Shown here one piece after another: positions 7,356 to 16,498 of a DNA stretch of 64,000 nucleotides. The DNA comes from DASUPK01 sp963815665 (GTDB lineage Bacteria > Actinomycetota > Thermoleophilia > Solirubrobacterales > 70-9). Positions within the stretch are counted from its first letter, which is position 1; every line of letters begins with the position of its first letter. The notes under the pieces were generated by a model. The model worked only from the letters and a program-made list of their open reading frames with translations. It was not told where the DNA came from and ran no database searches. The translations under genes were made by a program, and so were the position numbers. The DNA is taken from contig CAWFHN010000018.1 in NCBI GenBank assembly GCA_963815665.1, forward strand, positions 1 to 64,000, in the 5' to 3' direction.

Positions 7356-8106
7356 TCTTGGCGAGCCCCTTGCCGAGCCGGTCCATGTCGACATCACCCG
7401 AGATTCCCGGCACCCTGCCCGAGCTCGTGTACTGCCACACCGAGTAGCCGTGGCGGGCCCAGTTGAAAGCGGGCACCGTGGGCCTTGAGACGCCCCACTC
7501 GGCGACCCAGAGCGGGTACTTCGCCTTGGCGAACTCCTTCGTGTTGCCGGTCGCCGCCCAACTGGTCGCGTTCGTGTAGATCATCGGCTTGCGGCCGAGC
7601 CGCCTTTTCACCCTCTTCACCCAGACACGGACCCAGGTGCGCAGGGTCGTGGAGGTCATGCCGGTGAACGGGGTCTCGACATCGAGCACCGGGACCAGCT
7701 CGCCGGGTTGCAGCGAGCGCACCGAAGCGAGGAATACGTTCGCCTCCGCGATCGCGTCGGCGCGGGCGTCGGCGACGGTGCCGCCCGTCGCGAAGGCTCG
7801 GTGGTAGGCGCCCACCCGGATTCCGGCGGTTTCGGCGGCGAGCCGGTTGGTCGCGAAGTAGGGGTCGGCGCCGCACTGGGCCGGCTTCACGGTGCAGTCG
7901 GTGCCGCTTCCGCGGCTCCCCTGCACAAACGCGAACCTGACCCCGGCGCCGGCGACGCTGGGCCAGACGATCGCTCCCTGGAAGCGGGACACGTCGATGC
8001 CGATGGCGCGGGTGCCCGCGCTCGCCCCGGCGGGGGCGAAGCCGGCCAGCCCGAGGCAGAGAGCCGCCACGGCGATCGCGCCCGTTGTTGTGATTCGCGG
8101 TCTCAC
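7342..8106 (-). CDS. secreted GH25-family lysozyme
   Basis: The product (254 residues from the GTG at 8106) begins with a signal peptide ending in AGASA, followed by a GH25 domain. The markers are GIDVSRFQG at the N-terminus, VPVLDVET with the catalytic acidic pair, PMIYTNATSW, and the terminal DVDMDRLGKG. It would cut beta-1,4 links in peptidoglycan outside the membrane. The frame is open to 8127, but the GTG at 8106 has GGAG nine bases upstream and gives a cleaner signal peptide. No wall-binding repeats are present. Confidence 0.85.
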   Translation of the reverse strand: MRPRITTTGAIAVAALCLGLAGFAPAGASAGTRAIGIDVSRFQGAIVWPSVAGAGVRFAFVQGSRGSGTDCTVKPAQCGADPYFATNRLAAETAGIRVGAYHRAFATGGTVADARADAIAEANVFLASVRSLQPGELVPVLDVETPFTGMTSTTLRTWVRVWVKRVKRRLGRKPMIYTNATSWAATGNTKEFAKAKYPLWVAEWGVSRPTVPAFNWARHGYSVWQYTSSGRVPGISGDVDMDRLGKGLAKITVH

Positions 8107-8243
8107 GATTTGGTGCTCCAAACCCACCCCGCCGGCGATCGGAGCGCAGGGCTACTCGGGATCGACGACGCCAGTGATCCATTTTTCCCTGCAATCGGCG
8201 AATCGCCTGCGTAAAGGTGAATCGACCGGGTAAGGAAGAACAG

Positions 8244-9215
8244 ATGCGGTTCGACCGCGAAGCGTCCGAAGGCGTCGAAGGGTTCGTACACCAGGCGTTG
8301 ATCTACGGCTCCGACGAGGAGTTCATGGATGTCGCCCTGCCGTTCCTCGAGGACGCGGTTCTCTCGCGAGATCCGATCCTCGTCACGGTGCAGGAGCGCA
8401 ACCTCGACAACCTGCGCGCGGCGCTTGGAGGTTTCCCATCCGGCGTGACCGCCTTCTCCGTGGAGCAGTGGTACGGCACCTCGGCCCGCACCCGCGAGAA
8501 GTTCGGCCGCTGGGTGGCCGAGCACGAGAACGGGGGGAGGGTGCGGGTGATCGCCGAGCCGCTGTGGGCCGTTGGTCACGAGGCGCGGGTGCGCGACTGG
8601 GCCCGGCACGAGTCGGTGCTCAACGTCGCCTTTGCCGAGCACAAGCTCAGCTTCATCTGCCCCTACGACTCGCGCGTGCTGCCGGCCGAGATCATCGAGC
8701 ACGCCGGGAGCACCCACCCCGAGATCGTCGACTCCGATGGGGCGGCGCTCAGCGAGCTCTACGAGGAACCGCTCGAGTTCTGCCGCCGTTTGGACACCTC
8801 GGTGCGCCACCCCGCGGGCGACCCTGAGACCGAGCTCACCTTCGGCCTCGCGGATCTACCCGGCCTGCGGCGGACCATCCGCTCGCTGGCGATCGAGGCG
8901 GGACTGCCCCGCGTGCGCGCGGACGAGGTGGTGCTGGCCGTCCACGAGATCGCCACCAACGCCGTGATCCATGGGAGATCGCCCGCGACCTTGAGGGTCT
9001 GGCATGCGGACCGGGAGCTCGTCTTCGAGGTGAGCGACAGCGGCCAGGGGATCAAGGACGTGCTCGCCGGCCAGCTGACGCCCGCCGCGGCGGGATTGGG
9101 AGGGCGCGGGCTGTGGCTGACGCGGCTTCTCTCGGACGCCGTCGAGATTCGCAACGGGACCGGCTGCACGGTCGCGATCCACGCGACCGCCCCGGCCTTC
9201 AGCGTCGCCGGCTAG
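8244..9215 (+). CDS. MEDS sensor domain plus HATPase_c_2 anti-sigma/kinase-like regulator
   Basis: The first roughly 190 residues form a MEDS (MEthanogen/methylotroph DcmR Sensory) domain (FVHQALIYGSDEEFMDVALPF, then VRVIAEPLWAVGHEARVRDW). The C-terminal part is an RsbW-like ATPase domain with the N-box AVHEIATNAVIHG near residue 245, DSGQGI, and GLGGRGLWL. Proteins of this layout act as switch kinases or anti-sigma factors in actinobacterial signalling. The ATG at 8244 has AAGGAAG upstream and removes nine residues from the longest frame. No sigma factor or antagonist is adjacent, so its partner is elsewhere. Confidence 0.85.
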   Translation: MRFDREASEGVEGFVHQALIYGSDEEFMDVALPFLEDAVLSRDPILVTVQERNLDNLRAALGGFPSGVTAFSVEQWYGTSARTREKFGRWVAEHENGGRVRVIAEPLWAVGHEARVRDWARHESVLNVAFAEHKLSFICPYDSRVLPAEIIEHAGSTHPEIVDSDGAALSELYEEPLEFCRRLDTSVRHPAGDPETELTFGLADLPGLRRTIRSLAIEAGLPRVRADEVVLAVHEIATNAVIHGRSPATLRVWHADRELVFEVSDSGQGIKDVLAGQLTPAAAGLGGRGLWLTRLLSDAVEIRNGTGCTVAIHATAPAFSVAG

Positions 9216-9222
9216 TAGACGG

Positions 9223-10410
9223 CTAGACGAGCCGGAGGACCCCGGAGTCGATCTCCGCCGGGCGCGTGCAGCCGCTCAGCGCCATGGTCAGATCGAGCTC
9301 GGCAAGCAGGCACCGGAGCACCGTCTCGACTCCGTTCCGGCCGTCGAGCGCCAGCCCCCAGAGATAGGGGCGGCCGACCAGAACGGCGTCGGCACCGAGC
9401 GCGAGAGCCTTGAAGATGTCGGCGCCCGAGCGGATTCCGCTGTCGAGGAGGATCGCCATCCCCTCGCCGACCGCGTCCACGACGGCCGGCAGCGCATCGA
9501 GGGAGGCGATCGCACCGTCGATCTGGCGGCCGCCGTGGTTTGAGACGACGATGCCGTCGACCCCGCGCTCCCGTGCCTCCCTGGCGTCATCGGGATGAAG
9601 GATCCCCTTGAGCACGATCGGCAGCGTGGTGGTCCCGCGCAGCCATTCCAGGCGCTCCCAGGTGAGGTCGGGGTTGGCGAAGACCCCGAGGAAGTGCCCG
9701 ACGGCCGCCCCGAGGTCCTCCTCGGGCGACTTCTCGAGACCGGCCTGGAACACCGGGTCCGAGAGGTACTGGGCGATCCCGATCCCCTCGAGGAAGGGCA
9801 GATACGCCTGCTCCAGGTCGCGGGGCTTCCACCCGGGCAGGTAGTTGTCGACCGTCAGGACCAGGGCGCTGTAACCGGACGTCTCGGCGCGCCGGACCAG
9901 GCTGGCGGCGAGCTCGTCGTCGTTCGGCCAGTAGAGCTGGAACCAGCGCGCACCGTCGCCGCTCGCTTCGGCTATCCGCTCCAGAGGGGTGGCCGACGCG
10001 GTGCTCGTGACCTGCGCCAGCCCCACGGCCGCCGCGGCTCGCGCCGAGGCGAGCTCGCCCTCGTCGTGGAGCAGCGTCTGCACGCCGATCGGCGCCAGCA
10101 GCACCGGCGCGGGCATCCTCGTCCCGAGCAGTTCGACCGAGAGGTCGCGCTCCGACAGGTCCTGCCGCAGGACGCGGGGGACGATGCGCCACCGCCGGAA
10201 GGCGTCCAGGTTGGCGCGCATCGTGTCCTCGGATCCGGCGCCGCCGAAGATGTAGGCGATCGCCCTGTCGTCGAGCGATTCCCTCGCGCGGCTCTCGAGC
10301 TCGGCCCAGGCCATCGGGACGGTCGGGCGCTCTCCCGCGAGCATTCCCTTCGCGTAGATCTCGCGGTAGTAGTCACCGAAGAGCGGCGGGGGAGTCTCGG
10401 CGCTCGCCAT
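9223..10410 (-). CDS. FMN-dependent alpha-hydroxy-acid oxidase, lactate 2-monooxygenase-like
   Basis: This 395-residue protein has the family fingerprint VSNHGGRQIDGA near residue 290, and FMN/substrate segments PVLLAPIGVQTLLH, WFQLYWPND and LDSGIRSGADIFKAL. The N-terminal extension (FGDYYREIYAKGM) and overall length fit the lactate 2-monooxygenase/lactate oxidase branch rather than L-lactate dehydrogenase LldD. It would oxidise a short 2-hydroxy acid in the cytoplasm, using O2 as acceptor. It is convergent with the MEDS-kinase gene, seven bases apart, and nine bases downstream of the sulfatase gene, so those two may share a transcript. Confidence 0.8.
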   Translation of the reverse strand: MASAETPPPLFGDYYREIYAKGMLAGERPTVPMAWAELESRARESLDDRAIAYIFGGAGSEDTMRANLDAFRRWRIVPRVLRQDLSERDLSVELLGTRMPAPVLLAPIGVQTLLHDEGELASARAAAAVGLAQVTSTASATPLERIAEASGDGARWFQLYWPNDDELAASLVRRAETSGYSALVLTVDNYLPGWKPRDLEQAYLPFLEGIGIAQYLSDPVFQAGLEKSPEEDLGAAVGHFLGVFANPDLTWERLEWLRGTTTLPIVLKGILHPDDAREARERGVDGIVVSNHGGRQIDGAIASLDALPAVVDAVGEGMAILLDSGIRSGADIFKALALGADAVLVGRPYLWGLALDGRNGVETVLRCLLAELDLTMALSGCTRPAEIDSGVLRLV

Positions 10411-10419
10411 GCGGGGACT

Positions 10420-12048
10420 CTATGTCGGCGGCTGCTTCCTCTTCAGCTTCTTCTTCTTGGGGAAGGGCTTCGGGGGCTTGCCGATCTCCCGGTCGCACGG
10501 CGGGCCGCTGCATTGGACCAGCCGCTTGAGGTGCTTCAGCAGGAACTTCCGGACCGGGAAGTAGCGGGAGTCCTTGTAGACGGAGTCCAGCTCGAGCGGG
10601 TCGTGGGAGAGGTCGTACATCTCGCGGCTGTTGTCCCCGTACTTGACGAGCAGGTACCGGCCCGTGCGGATCCCGCGGTAGCGCGGCGCCACGATCGCGC
10701 GCGCGAACTGGGCCGTGTGGTCGAGATCGAGGTTCTTGACGTACTTGCTCACCTTCACCGGCCCTCCGGCCTTCGCCGCGGAGGCGGCCGTGCCGGGCTC
10801 GAAGGCGGTCCCCGGGGGGCCCGTTTCGAAGAGGAGGGGACGGGTCGACTTCAGCGCCGGATTCTGTGCGAACCGGAGCATCGACTGGCCGTCCTGCGGC
10901 AGCCCGGGCTGGGCTCCCGCCATCTGCAGGATCGTCGAGGTGATGTCCCCGTTCCAGACCAGGGCTCTGGGCTGGGAGCCGGCGGGAATGCCGGGGCCTC
11001 GGATCTCGAGCGGCACCTGCGTCGAGGGGTCGTAGGCGACGAACTTCCCCTGATGCAGGCGATGCTGACCCTGCATCAGCCCCTGGTCGGAGGTGAAGAT
11101 CAGGTAGGTGTTGCCGAGCGCGCCCTTCTCGTCCAGGTCATGGACGATCTTCTCGACGGCATCGTCGACGGAGAGCAGCGTCTCGAGGCGGTGCTGGTAG
11201 CGAGTCAGGATCTTGGAGATCAGGCCCGGCCCGAAGCGCCTGATTCCCCGGATCCAGCCCGGCTTGTCCCTGACGTTCTTCTCGTTGAAGCTCGCGTCGG
11301 TCGGGAGCAGCGCGCCGGCGAATGCGCCCGCGTACTTGGGCGCCGGCGTGGCCGGGTCGTGCGGCGCGAAGAACTGCACCTGCATGTAGAGGGGCGAGTC
11401 CGGGAAGTTCTTGAGGTGGTTGTTGATCCGCGAGACGGCCAGATCGGCGTAGACGTCGGTCGAGTAGGCGTCGGGGCTGTAGCTCTTGTCGACGCCGTTC
11501 TGGTCGAGGGTGAAGCCGGTGTAGGAGGACGGCGGGCCGAGGAAGCCGTAGAACTCGCCCGTCGAGCCGGCACCTGTTCCGCCGGCGAAGGGGCCCCAGC
11601 CCGGCGGGACGTAGTTCTGGTTGGTGACCTCGCCGAAGCCGTTGGGCATCTTGCCGATGTGGATCGTCCGGTAGCCGACGGACTGCAGCCAGATCGGTAG
11701 GTCGTTCTTGTCGTTGAAGGAGCTGTAGCCGCCGGCCGGGGGCGTGTTGCCGAGAACGCCGGTGTTGTGGGCGTAGTCCCCGGTCTGAACCGTCACCCGG
11801 GATGGGCAGCAGAGAGGGTCGGACGCGTAGGCATGCAGGAAGCTCGCGCCCTGATTCCCGATCAGCGCCTGCGTCTTCGCCATCACCGCCATGTCCCGGA
11901 ACGTCTGGTCGTCGGTCGTGAACATGATCACGTTGGGCTTGCCGCTCGCCGCGTGGGAGCTCTCCCCGCGGGCCAGGAACGCGAGCAGCGTCAGGCAGGC
12001 GATCCCCGCCGTCAGCAATCCCGCCCTGGCCGCTCTCCGGGAAGGCAT
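10420..12048 (-). CDS. exported type I sulfatase
   Basis: This 542-residue protein has a signal peptide (AGLLTAGIACLTLLAFLARG) and the metal-binding start NVIMFTTDDQ. The formylglycine motif C-x-P-S-R is present as LCCPSRVTVQTG near residue 78, followed by GYRTIHIGKM, FFAPHDPATP and FTSDQGLMQGQH. It needs the cysteine converted to formylglycine, and would then hydrolyse sulfate esters outside the membrane. The C-terminus is strongly basic (PFPKKKKLKRKQPP), a feature shared with several other exported proteins in this window. The ATG at 12048 is preferred to the in-frame TTG at 12051. Confidence 0.85.
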   Translation of the reverse strand: MPSRRAARAGLLTAGIACLTLLAFLARGESSHAASGKPNVIMFTTDDQTFRDMAVMAKTQALIGNQGASFLHAYASDPLCCPSRVTVQTGDYAHNTGVLGNTPPAGGYSSFNDKNDLPIWLQSVGYRTIHIGKMPNGFGEVTNQNYVPPGWGPFAGGTGAGSTGEFYGFLGPPSSYTGFTLDQNGVDKSYSPDAYSTDVYADLAVSRINNHLKNFPDSPLYMQVQFFAPHDPATPAPKYAGAFAGALLPTDASFNEKNVRDKPGWIRGIRRFGPGLISKILTRYQHRLETLLSVDDAVEKIVHDLDEKGALGNTYLIFTSDQGLMQGQHRLHQGKFVAYDPSTQVPLEIRGPGIPAGSQPRALVWNGDITSTILQMAGAQPGLPQDGQSMLRFAQNPALKSTRPLLFETGPPGTAFEPGTAASAAKAGGPVKVSKYVKNLDLDHTAQFARAIVAPRYRGIRTGRYLLVKYGDNSREMYDLSHDPLELDSVYKDSRYFPVRKFLLKHLKRLVQCSGPPCDREIGKPPKPFPKKKKLKRKQPPT

Positions 12049-12114
12049 CAAACGAACATAACGATGGCCCCGGCACGAAGTTGCGGCCAGGGAATAGGGT
12101 TCGAGCGACCCGCG

Positions 12115-13875
12115 ATGGGATTCCTCGAACCCTCACCGCCCCCGTTCGACCTGGAGGAGTGGAAGGAAAAGCCGCACCTGACGCGGCTGAAGCCACTGGT
12201 CCAGGACTGGGGCATCAACGGGTTCGGCTCGCCCACGTTCGTCTACCTCATCTACGTCCTCAAGCTGATCGTGTTCAGCGTGGGGGCGCTGTTCGTGATC
12301 TCGCTGACCCCCGGCCTCGGCACGCTCGGCAACCTCGGCGACTGGTGGACGGAGCCGATCGTCTTCCAGAAGCTGGCCGTCTGGCTGCTGCTCTGGGAGA
12401 TCCTCGGCCTCGGGGCGGGCTCGATGCCGCTCAGCTTCCGCTTCGTACCGCCGATCGGCGGCGCGCTCTACTGGCTGCGACCCGGCACCGTGCGGTTGCC
12501 GCCCTGGCCGGACCGGGTCCCGTTCACGAAGGGGTCGACCCGGACGCTCCTCGACGTCGGCCTCTATGCGGGGGTGCTCGCCGTGGGCGTCTTCCTGCTC
12601 GCCTCGACCGGGGTCGACGCCGGTGGGGGGTCGGCCGGCAAGCTCGCGCCGGCCGGCATCGCCGTACTCCTCGGCCTCCTCGGCCTGCTCGGCCTGCGCG
12701 ACAAGGTGTCCTTCCTCGGCGCCCGGCCGGAGATCTACGGGACGATCCTCGCCGTCGGGCTCTTTCCCGTCCAGCACTGGATCGTCGCCTGGCAGTTCTG
12801 CCTGCTCTTCATCTGGTGGGGCGCAGCGTCGTCGAAGCTCAACGATCACTTCCCGTTCGTCGTCTCGACGATGATGAGCAACGCCCCGCTGATCCAATCG
12901 CGCGCTTTCAAGCGCAGGCTGTGGCGCGACTACCCAGAGGACATGAGGCCCTCGAAGATGGTCGCCGGCATCGCCCACTTCGGAACCGTCCAGGAGTTCC
13001 TCTGGCCGCTGCTCCTGATCAGCGTCGACAACGACACGGTCAGGACGATCGCGATCGTCGGGATGATCCTCTTCCATTTGAACATCACGTCGATGTTCCC
13101 GCTGGCCGTGCCGCTGGAGTGGAACCTCTTCATGATCTACGGGCTGCTCTTCCTCTTCGGCCACTACGGCGACACGCCCCTGTCCACGATCGGCGATCCG
13201 CTGCTGATCGCCTTCCTCGCCATCCCGCTGGTGCTGCTGCCCGTGATCGGGGGCCTGCGGCCGGACAAGATCTCCTTCCTGCCCTCGATGCGCTACTACG
13301 CCGGCAACTGGGCCACCACCCAGTGGCTCTTCCGCAAGGGGAGTGGGGCGGAGGAGAAGCTCGACACCCGCGTCAAGAAGCCGGCTCGCATCATCGTCAA
13401 GCAGGTCGGGGATATCTACGACCCGGAGACGGCCGAGTTCCTGCTCAACAAGGGCCTTTCGTTCCGTGCGATGCACTCGCACGGCAGAGCGCTGAATGGC
13501 CTGCTGCCACACGCCGTCGACGATGTCGAGGACTACGACCTACGGGAGGGCGAGCTGATCTCGAACATCGTGAACGGCTGGAACTTCGGCGACGCGCACT
13601 TCCATGGCAGGCAGCTGCTGGAGGCGGTCCAGGAGCGCTGCGACTTCGCTCCCGGCGACGTGCGAGTGATTACGCTCGAGTCCGAGCCGACCGGCTGGGG
13701 CCGCGGCCGGCAGCGTTATGAGATCTGGGATCCGGTGGACGGGCTCGTCGAGGAGGGCTCCGTTGCCGTCGAGGACATGGTCAGCCGCCAGCCGTGGCTC
13801 GACGAGCGCTACGACGTCCCGGTCGCCGTCGATCGGGCCGCCGTCCGCGAGCAAGAGCCCGTCCCGGTCGCTTGA
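12115..13875 (+). CDS. DUF3556 multi-pass membrane protein
   Basis: This 586-residue protein has many hydrophobic helices between about residues 40 and 390 (VYLIYVLKLIVFSVGALFVI and LAVWLLLWEILGLGAG among them). A soluble C-terminal domain of about 180 residues contains MHSHGRALNGLLPH and NIVNGWNFGDAHFHG. The opening MGFLEPSPPPFDLEEWK and the arrangement match DUF3556, an actinobacterial family without known function. It starts at the ATG at 12115 for that reason; an in-frame ATG at 12064 is the alternative. Its stop overlaps the TTG of the FAD oxidoreductase (TTGA), which argues for joint function, perhaps on a lipid-like substrate. Confidence 0.75.
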   Translation: MGFLEPSPPPFDLEEWKEKPHLTRLKPLVQDWGINGFGSPTFVYLIYVLKLIVFSVGALFVISLTPGLGTLGNLGDWWTEPIVFQKLAVWLLLWEILGLGAGSMPLSFRFVPPIGGALYWLRPGTVRLPPWPDRVPFTKGSTRTLLDVGLYAGVLAVGVFLLASTGVDAGGGSAGKLAPAGIAVLLGLLGLLGLRDKVSFLGARPEIYGTILAVGLFPVQHWIVAWQFCLLFIWWGAASSKLNDHFPFVVSTMMSNAPLIQSRAFKRRLWRDYPEDMRPSKMVAGIAHFGTVQEFLWPLLLISVDNDTVRTIAIVGMILFHLNITSMFPLAVPLEWNLFMIYGLLFLFGHYGDTPLSTIGDPLLIAFLAIPLVLLPVIGGLRPDKISFLPSMRYYAGNWATTQWLFRKGSGAEEKLDTRVKKPARIIVKQVGDIYDPETAEFLLNKGLSFRAMHSHGRALNGLLPHAVDDVEDYDLREGELISNIVNGWNFGDAHFHGRQLLEAVQERCDFAPGDVRVITLESEPTGWGRGRQRYEIWDPVDGLVEEGSVAVEDMVSRQPWLDERYDVPVAVDRAAVREQEPVPVA

Positions 13876-15299
13876 GCGACGCGATCGTCGTCGGCTCGGG
13901 CCCCAACGGGCTCGCCTGCGCCGTGGAGCTGGCCCGGAACGGGGTGGACGTGACCGTCCTCGAGTCGGAGGAGACGATCGGCGGCGGCACCCGCACCAGC
14001 GAGCTGACCGTGCCGGGCCTGCTGCACGACGACTGCTCGGCCACCCATCCCATGGCGGCGGCCTCGCCCTTCCTCAACTCGCTCGATCTCGGGAAGCACG
14101 GGCTCGAATGGCTCTGGCCCGAGGTCGACCTGGCGCATCCGCTCGACGACGGGAGCGCCGGGGTGATGGTGCGCTCCATCGAGCAGACGGCGCGGGGCCT
14201 CGGGGAGGACGGCGGCGCCTGGAAGCGGGTCTTCGGCGCCTCGTCGGCGAACTTCGGCGACGTGCTGGAGGACATGCTGGCTCCGATCGTCCACGTGCCC
14301 AAGCACCCCCTTCGCCTCGTTCGCTTCGGCTTGCCGGCGGCCGCACCGGCGACGCTGCTGGCTCGTTCCTGGAAGACGCCGCAGGCCCGTGCCCTGTTCG
14401 GAGGAGTGGCCGCCCACGCCTTCAGCCCGCTCAACCGGCCGATGAGCTCCTCCGTCGGATGCGCGCTGATCGACGCATGCCACGCGTTCGGCTGGCCCGT
14501 CGCCAAGGGTGGCTCTCGCTCGATCACCGATGCGCTGGCGTCGGTCCTCCGCGAGCACGGCGGGAAGATCGAGACGGGACGGCGCGTCACTTCACTGGAG
14601 GAGCTCGGCGGCCCCGATGTCGTCGCCTTCGATCTCGCGCCCGGCGCCGTCGCTCAAATCGCGGGGAAGCGGCTTCCCGCGCGGGTCGCCCGCTCCTATC
14701 GCCGCTACCGGCACGGGCCCGGCGCCTTCAAGCTCGACCTGGCGGTGGAGGGAGGGGTCCCCTGGACGAACGAGGCCTGTCGCAGGGCGGGAACGGTCCA
14801 CGTGGGTGGGATGTTCGAGGAGATCGCGGTCGCCGAGCGGGCGATCAACCGCGGATCGATGCCGGAGAGGCCGTACATCCTGGTCGGGCAGCAGTACCTC
14901 GCGGACCCGAGCCGCTCGCAGGGGGACCTGCACCCGGTCTGGGCCTACGCCCACGTACCCAGCGGCTACTCCGGCGATGCGACGGAGAGCGTGCTCAGCC
15001 AGATCGAGCGCTTCGCCCCCGGCGTCCGCGAGCGAATCGTCGCGACCTCGATCCGCACCCCCGCGGACCTCACCGCATACAACGCCAACTACGTCGGGGG
15101 CGACATCGTCACCGGCGCCAACACGCCGCTGCAGGTCCTCTTCAGGCCCCGCTTCGCGCTCGACCCGTACAGCGCCGGGACCGACGGCATCTACCTCTGC
15201 TCGGCGGCGACCCCACCCGGCGCGGGTGCGCATGGGATGAACGGCTACAACGCGGCCCGATCGGCGCTTCGCGGTCTCGAGTCGAGGCCGCCTCCGTAG
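13872..15299 (+). CDS. FAD-dependent phytoene-desaturase-like oxidoreductase
   Basis: This 475-residue protein opens with an FAD-binding Rossmann motif VVGSGPNGLACAVELARNG and VTVLESEETIGGGTRT. It ends with a typical desaturase motif LCSAATPPGAGAHGMNGYNAA. This groups it with the NAD(P)/FAD oxidoreductases related to CrtI, most of which are not true carotenoid enzymes. No phytoene synthase or other carotenoid gene lies nearby. The TTG start sits inside the stop of the DUF3556 membrane gene, so the two are translated together. The substrate is probably hydrophobic; this is inference. Confidence 0.8.
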   Translation: MSDAIVVGSGPNGLACAVELARNGVDVTVLESEETIGGGTRTSELTVPGLLHDDCSATHPMAAASPFLNSLDLGKHGLEWLWPEVDLAHPLDDGSAGVMVRSIEQTARGLGEDGGAWKRVFGASSANFGDVLEDMLAPIVHVPKHPLRLVRFGLPAAAPATLLARSWKTPQARALFGGVAAHAFSPLNRPMSSSVGCALIDACHAFGWPVAKGGSRSITDALASVLREHGGKIETGRRVTSLEELGGPDVVAFDLAPGAVAQIAGKRLPARVARSYRRYRHGPGAFKLDLAVEGGVPWTNEACRRAGTVHVGGMFEEIAVAERAINRGSMPERPYILVGQQYLADPSRSQGDLHPVWAYAHVPSGYSGDATESVLSQIERFAPGVRERIVATSIRTPADLTAYNANYVGGDIVTGANTPLQVLFRPRFALDPYSAGTDGIYLCSAATPPGAGAHGMNGYNAARSALRGLESRPPP

Positions 15300-15367
15300 T
15301 TCCCCCCGACATTCGTCCAGTATTTCGTTCGGTTGTGCCTGACCCCCGCCTGCGGTGATCTGTATCC

Positions 15368-16147
15368 ATGGCCAAGGGAACGGATTCCGGGCCCGCACGA
15401 GGAGGAGTGCTGCGCCCGCTCGAATGGTCGAACAGGATCGCGGAGGCCCTGGAGAGGGACCTCTTCGTGCTGCACGGCCAGCGCATCGTCGACGTCCACA
15501 GCGGCGACACGATGCGCCATGAGCTCTTCCTCCGGATGGTCGACCGCCGGCGGCTGATCCCCGCCGGCGAGTTCGTGATGGCGGCGGAGGAGTTCGGATC
15601 GATCCGGGAGATCGATCGCTGGGTCGTGGGCAGGGCGATCGAGGTCGCGGCGACGGGATGGCCGGTGGACGTCAACCTGAGCATGCGGTCAACGGACGGG
15701 GCGATGTTGGAGCTGATCCGGCACCGGCTGGAGGAGACGGGCGCCGAACCGAGCGAAATCGTGCTGGAGCTGAGCGAGGAGCAGCTGGTGCGGGCGGCGA
15801 AGACGCGCGGCGAGTTCGTGCACGCGGTGGGCGAGCTCGGATGCCAGATCGCTCTCGACGCCTTCGAACAGGGCGGCCGCGGCTCGTTTCTGCTCAGGCA
15901 GTTTCCCATCGGCTACATCAAGCTCGGCCCCCCGTTCATCCAGGACCTGGCGGCCGACAGAGAGAAGCGCCGCTTGATCAGCGGAGCAGTCCTGAAGGCG
16001 CACCAAAACGGCCAGAGGGTGATCGCACAGGGCGTCGAGAGCCTCGTCACCCTGGAGCTGCTCGAGGGCCTCGGCGTCGATGAGGTTCAGGGCAACGCGC
16101 TCGGCCCACCGGAGTCGCTCGACCCGCTGATCGGCAGCGCCGCCTAG
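15368..16147 (+). CDS. degenerate EAL-domain protein (probably no c-di-GMP hydrolysis)
   Basis: The 259-residue protein is one EAL-type domain without a sensor or GGDEF domain. The order of motifs is kept but key residues differ. EAL reads ELF (HELFLRM), ELTES reads ELSEEQ, DDFGTG reads DAFEQG, LKID reads IKLG, and IAEGVE reads IAQGVE. Loss of the second metal-binding aspartate and the later glutamate predicts an inactive enzyme that might still bind c-di-GMP or a protein. The ATG at 15368 is the only good start. The upstream gap of 68 bases probably holds its promoter. Confidence 0.8.
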   Translation: MAKGTDSGPARGGVLRPLEWSNRIAEALERDLFVLHGQRIVDVHSGDTMRHELFLRMVDRRRLIPAGEFVMAAEEFGSIREIDRWVVGRAIEVAATGWPVDVNLSMRSTDGAMLELIRHRLEETGAEPSEIVLELSEEQLVRAAKTRGEFVHAVGELGCQIALDAFEQGGRGSFLLRQFPIGYIKLGPPFIQDLAADREKRRLISGAVLKAHQNGQRVIAQGVESLVTLELLEGLGVDEVQGNALGPPESLDPLIGSAA

Positions 16148-16191
16148 CTTCAACCCTGTCGGCGAAGCCCCTGATCGCGGGCAGCGTTCGA

Positions 16192-16275
16192 TGCGGCTGA
16201 GAGGAGTCGAACCTCCACGTCCCGAAGGACACAGGCACCTGAAGCCTGCGCGTCTACCAGTTCCGCCACAGCCGC
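16192..16275 (-). tRNA. tRNA-Leu (anticodon CAG)
   Basis: The minus strand folds as a full tRNA with a long variable arm. The acceptor GCGGCTG pairs with CAGCCGC-A, the anticodon loop is CTTCAGG with CAG, a class II variable arm contains the TTCG tetraloop, and the T-arm is GAGGTTCGACTCCTC. CCA is not encoded. It is divergent from tRNA-Glu. Confidence 0.93.
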
Positions 16276-16329
16276 GGGCCCGGGAAGCTTAGCTCTCGCC
16301 TGGCTACACTCACGGCCGTCCCAAGACAC
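16276..16329. promoter_or_regulatory. divergent tRNA promoter region
   Basis: The 54 bases between the two tRNA genes must hold both promoters. TACACT at about 16305 is a plausible -10 for tRNA-Glu. TAAGCT on the minus strand, around 16288, could serve tRNA-Leu. Confidence 0.4.
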
Positions 16330-16402
16330 GCCGCTATCGTCTAGGGGACTAGGACGCCGGATTCTCAGTCCGGAAACCCGGGTTCGAATCCCGGTAGCGG
16401 TG
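16330..16402 (+). tRNA. tRNA-Glu (anticodon CTC)
   Basis: This is a complete cloverleaf. The acceptor GCCGCTA pairs with TAGCGGT (one G-U pair), discriminator G, the D-arm begins TCGTCTAGGGGACTAGGA, the anticodon loop is TTCTCAG with CTC, and the T-arm is CGGGTTCGAATCCCG. It borders the integrase-bearing island. No second copy of its 3' end was found downstream, so it is not proven to be the attachment site. Confidence 0.93.
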
Positions 16403-16498
16403 CCTGGCGGTCGGCGGCTAGCTACGGGCCGGTGGTGGAGGGGGTGAGTGCGGGTGCGGACGGCGGGACGATTTCGGCTGTTTGCGTCAAGAGAGGTG

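Noticed and set aside
9595..11700. A 701-codon plus-strand open frame
   Set aside because: It is antisense to the hydroxy-acid oxidase and sulfatase genes, both with strong motifs on the minus strand.
16330..16402. tRNA-Glu as the proven attachment site of the integrase island
   Set aside because: No repeat of the tRNA 3' end was found downstream to about 20 kb, so attL/attR cannot be assigned. Only proximity supports it.
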